Origin: Progne subis subis
Lineage: Eukaryota > Chordata > Aves > Passeriformes > Hirundinidae
Direction: 5' to 3'
Length of the DNA stretch: 64,000 nt
Assembly (NCBI GenBank): GCA_022316685.1
Contig: JAKJHU010000140.1
Coordinates: forward strand, 620,001 to 684,000
A program made the translations under genes and the position numbers. The notes under the pieces were generated by a model. That model was not told the DNA's origin. It was given only the letters and a program-made list of their open reading frames with translations, and did no database searches. Shown in pieces: positions 63,926-64,000 of this stretch. The first letter of the stretch is position 1. Each line of letters opens with the position of its first letter.

Positions 63926-64000
63926 AGTCTATCTGACAAATTATTTTTGAGTTTGTGTTTGATAGTATTCTACAAGTAAATCACTTTTTAGAGGAAAATC

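Noticed and set aside
1..64000. CRISPR arrays, operons, prophage, toxin or defence systems, and tRNA/rRNA genes
   Set aside because: The window is vertebrate intronic and exonic sequence. The only spaced repeats are a minisatellite and microsatellites, and no RNA-gene structure was recognised.

Overview
This is a single-gene window from a vertebrate nuclear genome, almost certainly a bird. The evidence is AT-rich introns with GT-AG boundaries, four CR1-type LINE remnants, and several TG...CA solo-LTR-like insertions with short target-site duplications. I see no bacterial, organellar or CRISPR features.

The plus strand carries most of OSBPL5 (ORP5, oxysterol-binding-protein-related protein 5). 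I could place 20 consecutive coding exons from 2411 to 62712. Every splice phase agrees, and together they give about 835 residues. Only the first roughly 45 residues, by comparison with the human protein, lie upstream of the window. In order the exons encode a disordered N-terminus, a polybasic stretch, the PH domain (exons at 14040 to 30565), an acidic linker (30394 to 36260), the OSBP-related lipid-transfer domain with its EQVSHHPP fingerprint (39978 to 59561), a basic/Ser-rich linker, a CxxC plus coiled-coil segment, and a C-terminal membrane anchor. The 3' UTR ends at an AATAAA signal at 63898. ORP5 is an ER-anchored protein that exchanges phosphatidylserine for PI4P at ER-plasma membrane contacts. 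Residue numbers in this annotation count from the first residue supported in the window (the G at 2411).

The introns hold most of what varies. Intron 1 (2485-13309) contains a 745-bp LTR-like element. Intron 5 contains an internally deleted CR1 and an unusual CpG-bearing block. Intron 6 contains a small LTR-like element. Intron 7 contains a minus-strand CR1 split by an AT/GA microsatellite. Intron 13 (45661-52760) is about two-thirds mobile DNA: a 5'-truncated CR1 with endonuclease and reverse-transcriptase remnants, split by a 1.9-kb TG...CA insertion that carries a G-rich minisatellite, followed 20 bp downstream by another solo LTR. Intron 15 contains a 1-kb LTR with a perfect 5-bp duplication. 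One intron, at 60885, uses a GC donor.

I found no evidence for a novel multi-gene system. The best leads are structural: the nested insertion with its minisatellite, the GC-AG intron, two intronic palindromes, and the CpG-bearing block. The longest remaining open frame outside repeats (29364-29996) is probably chance.
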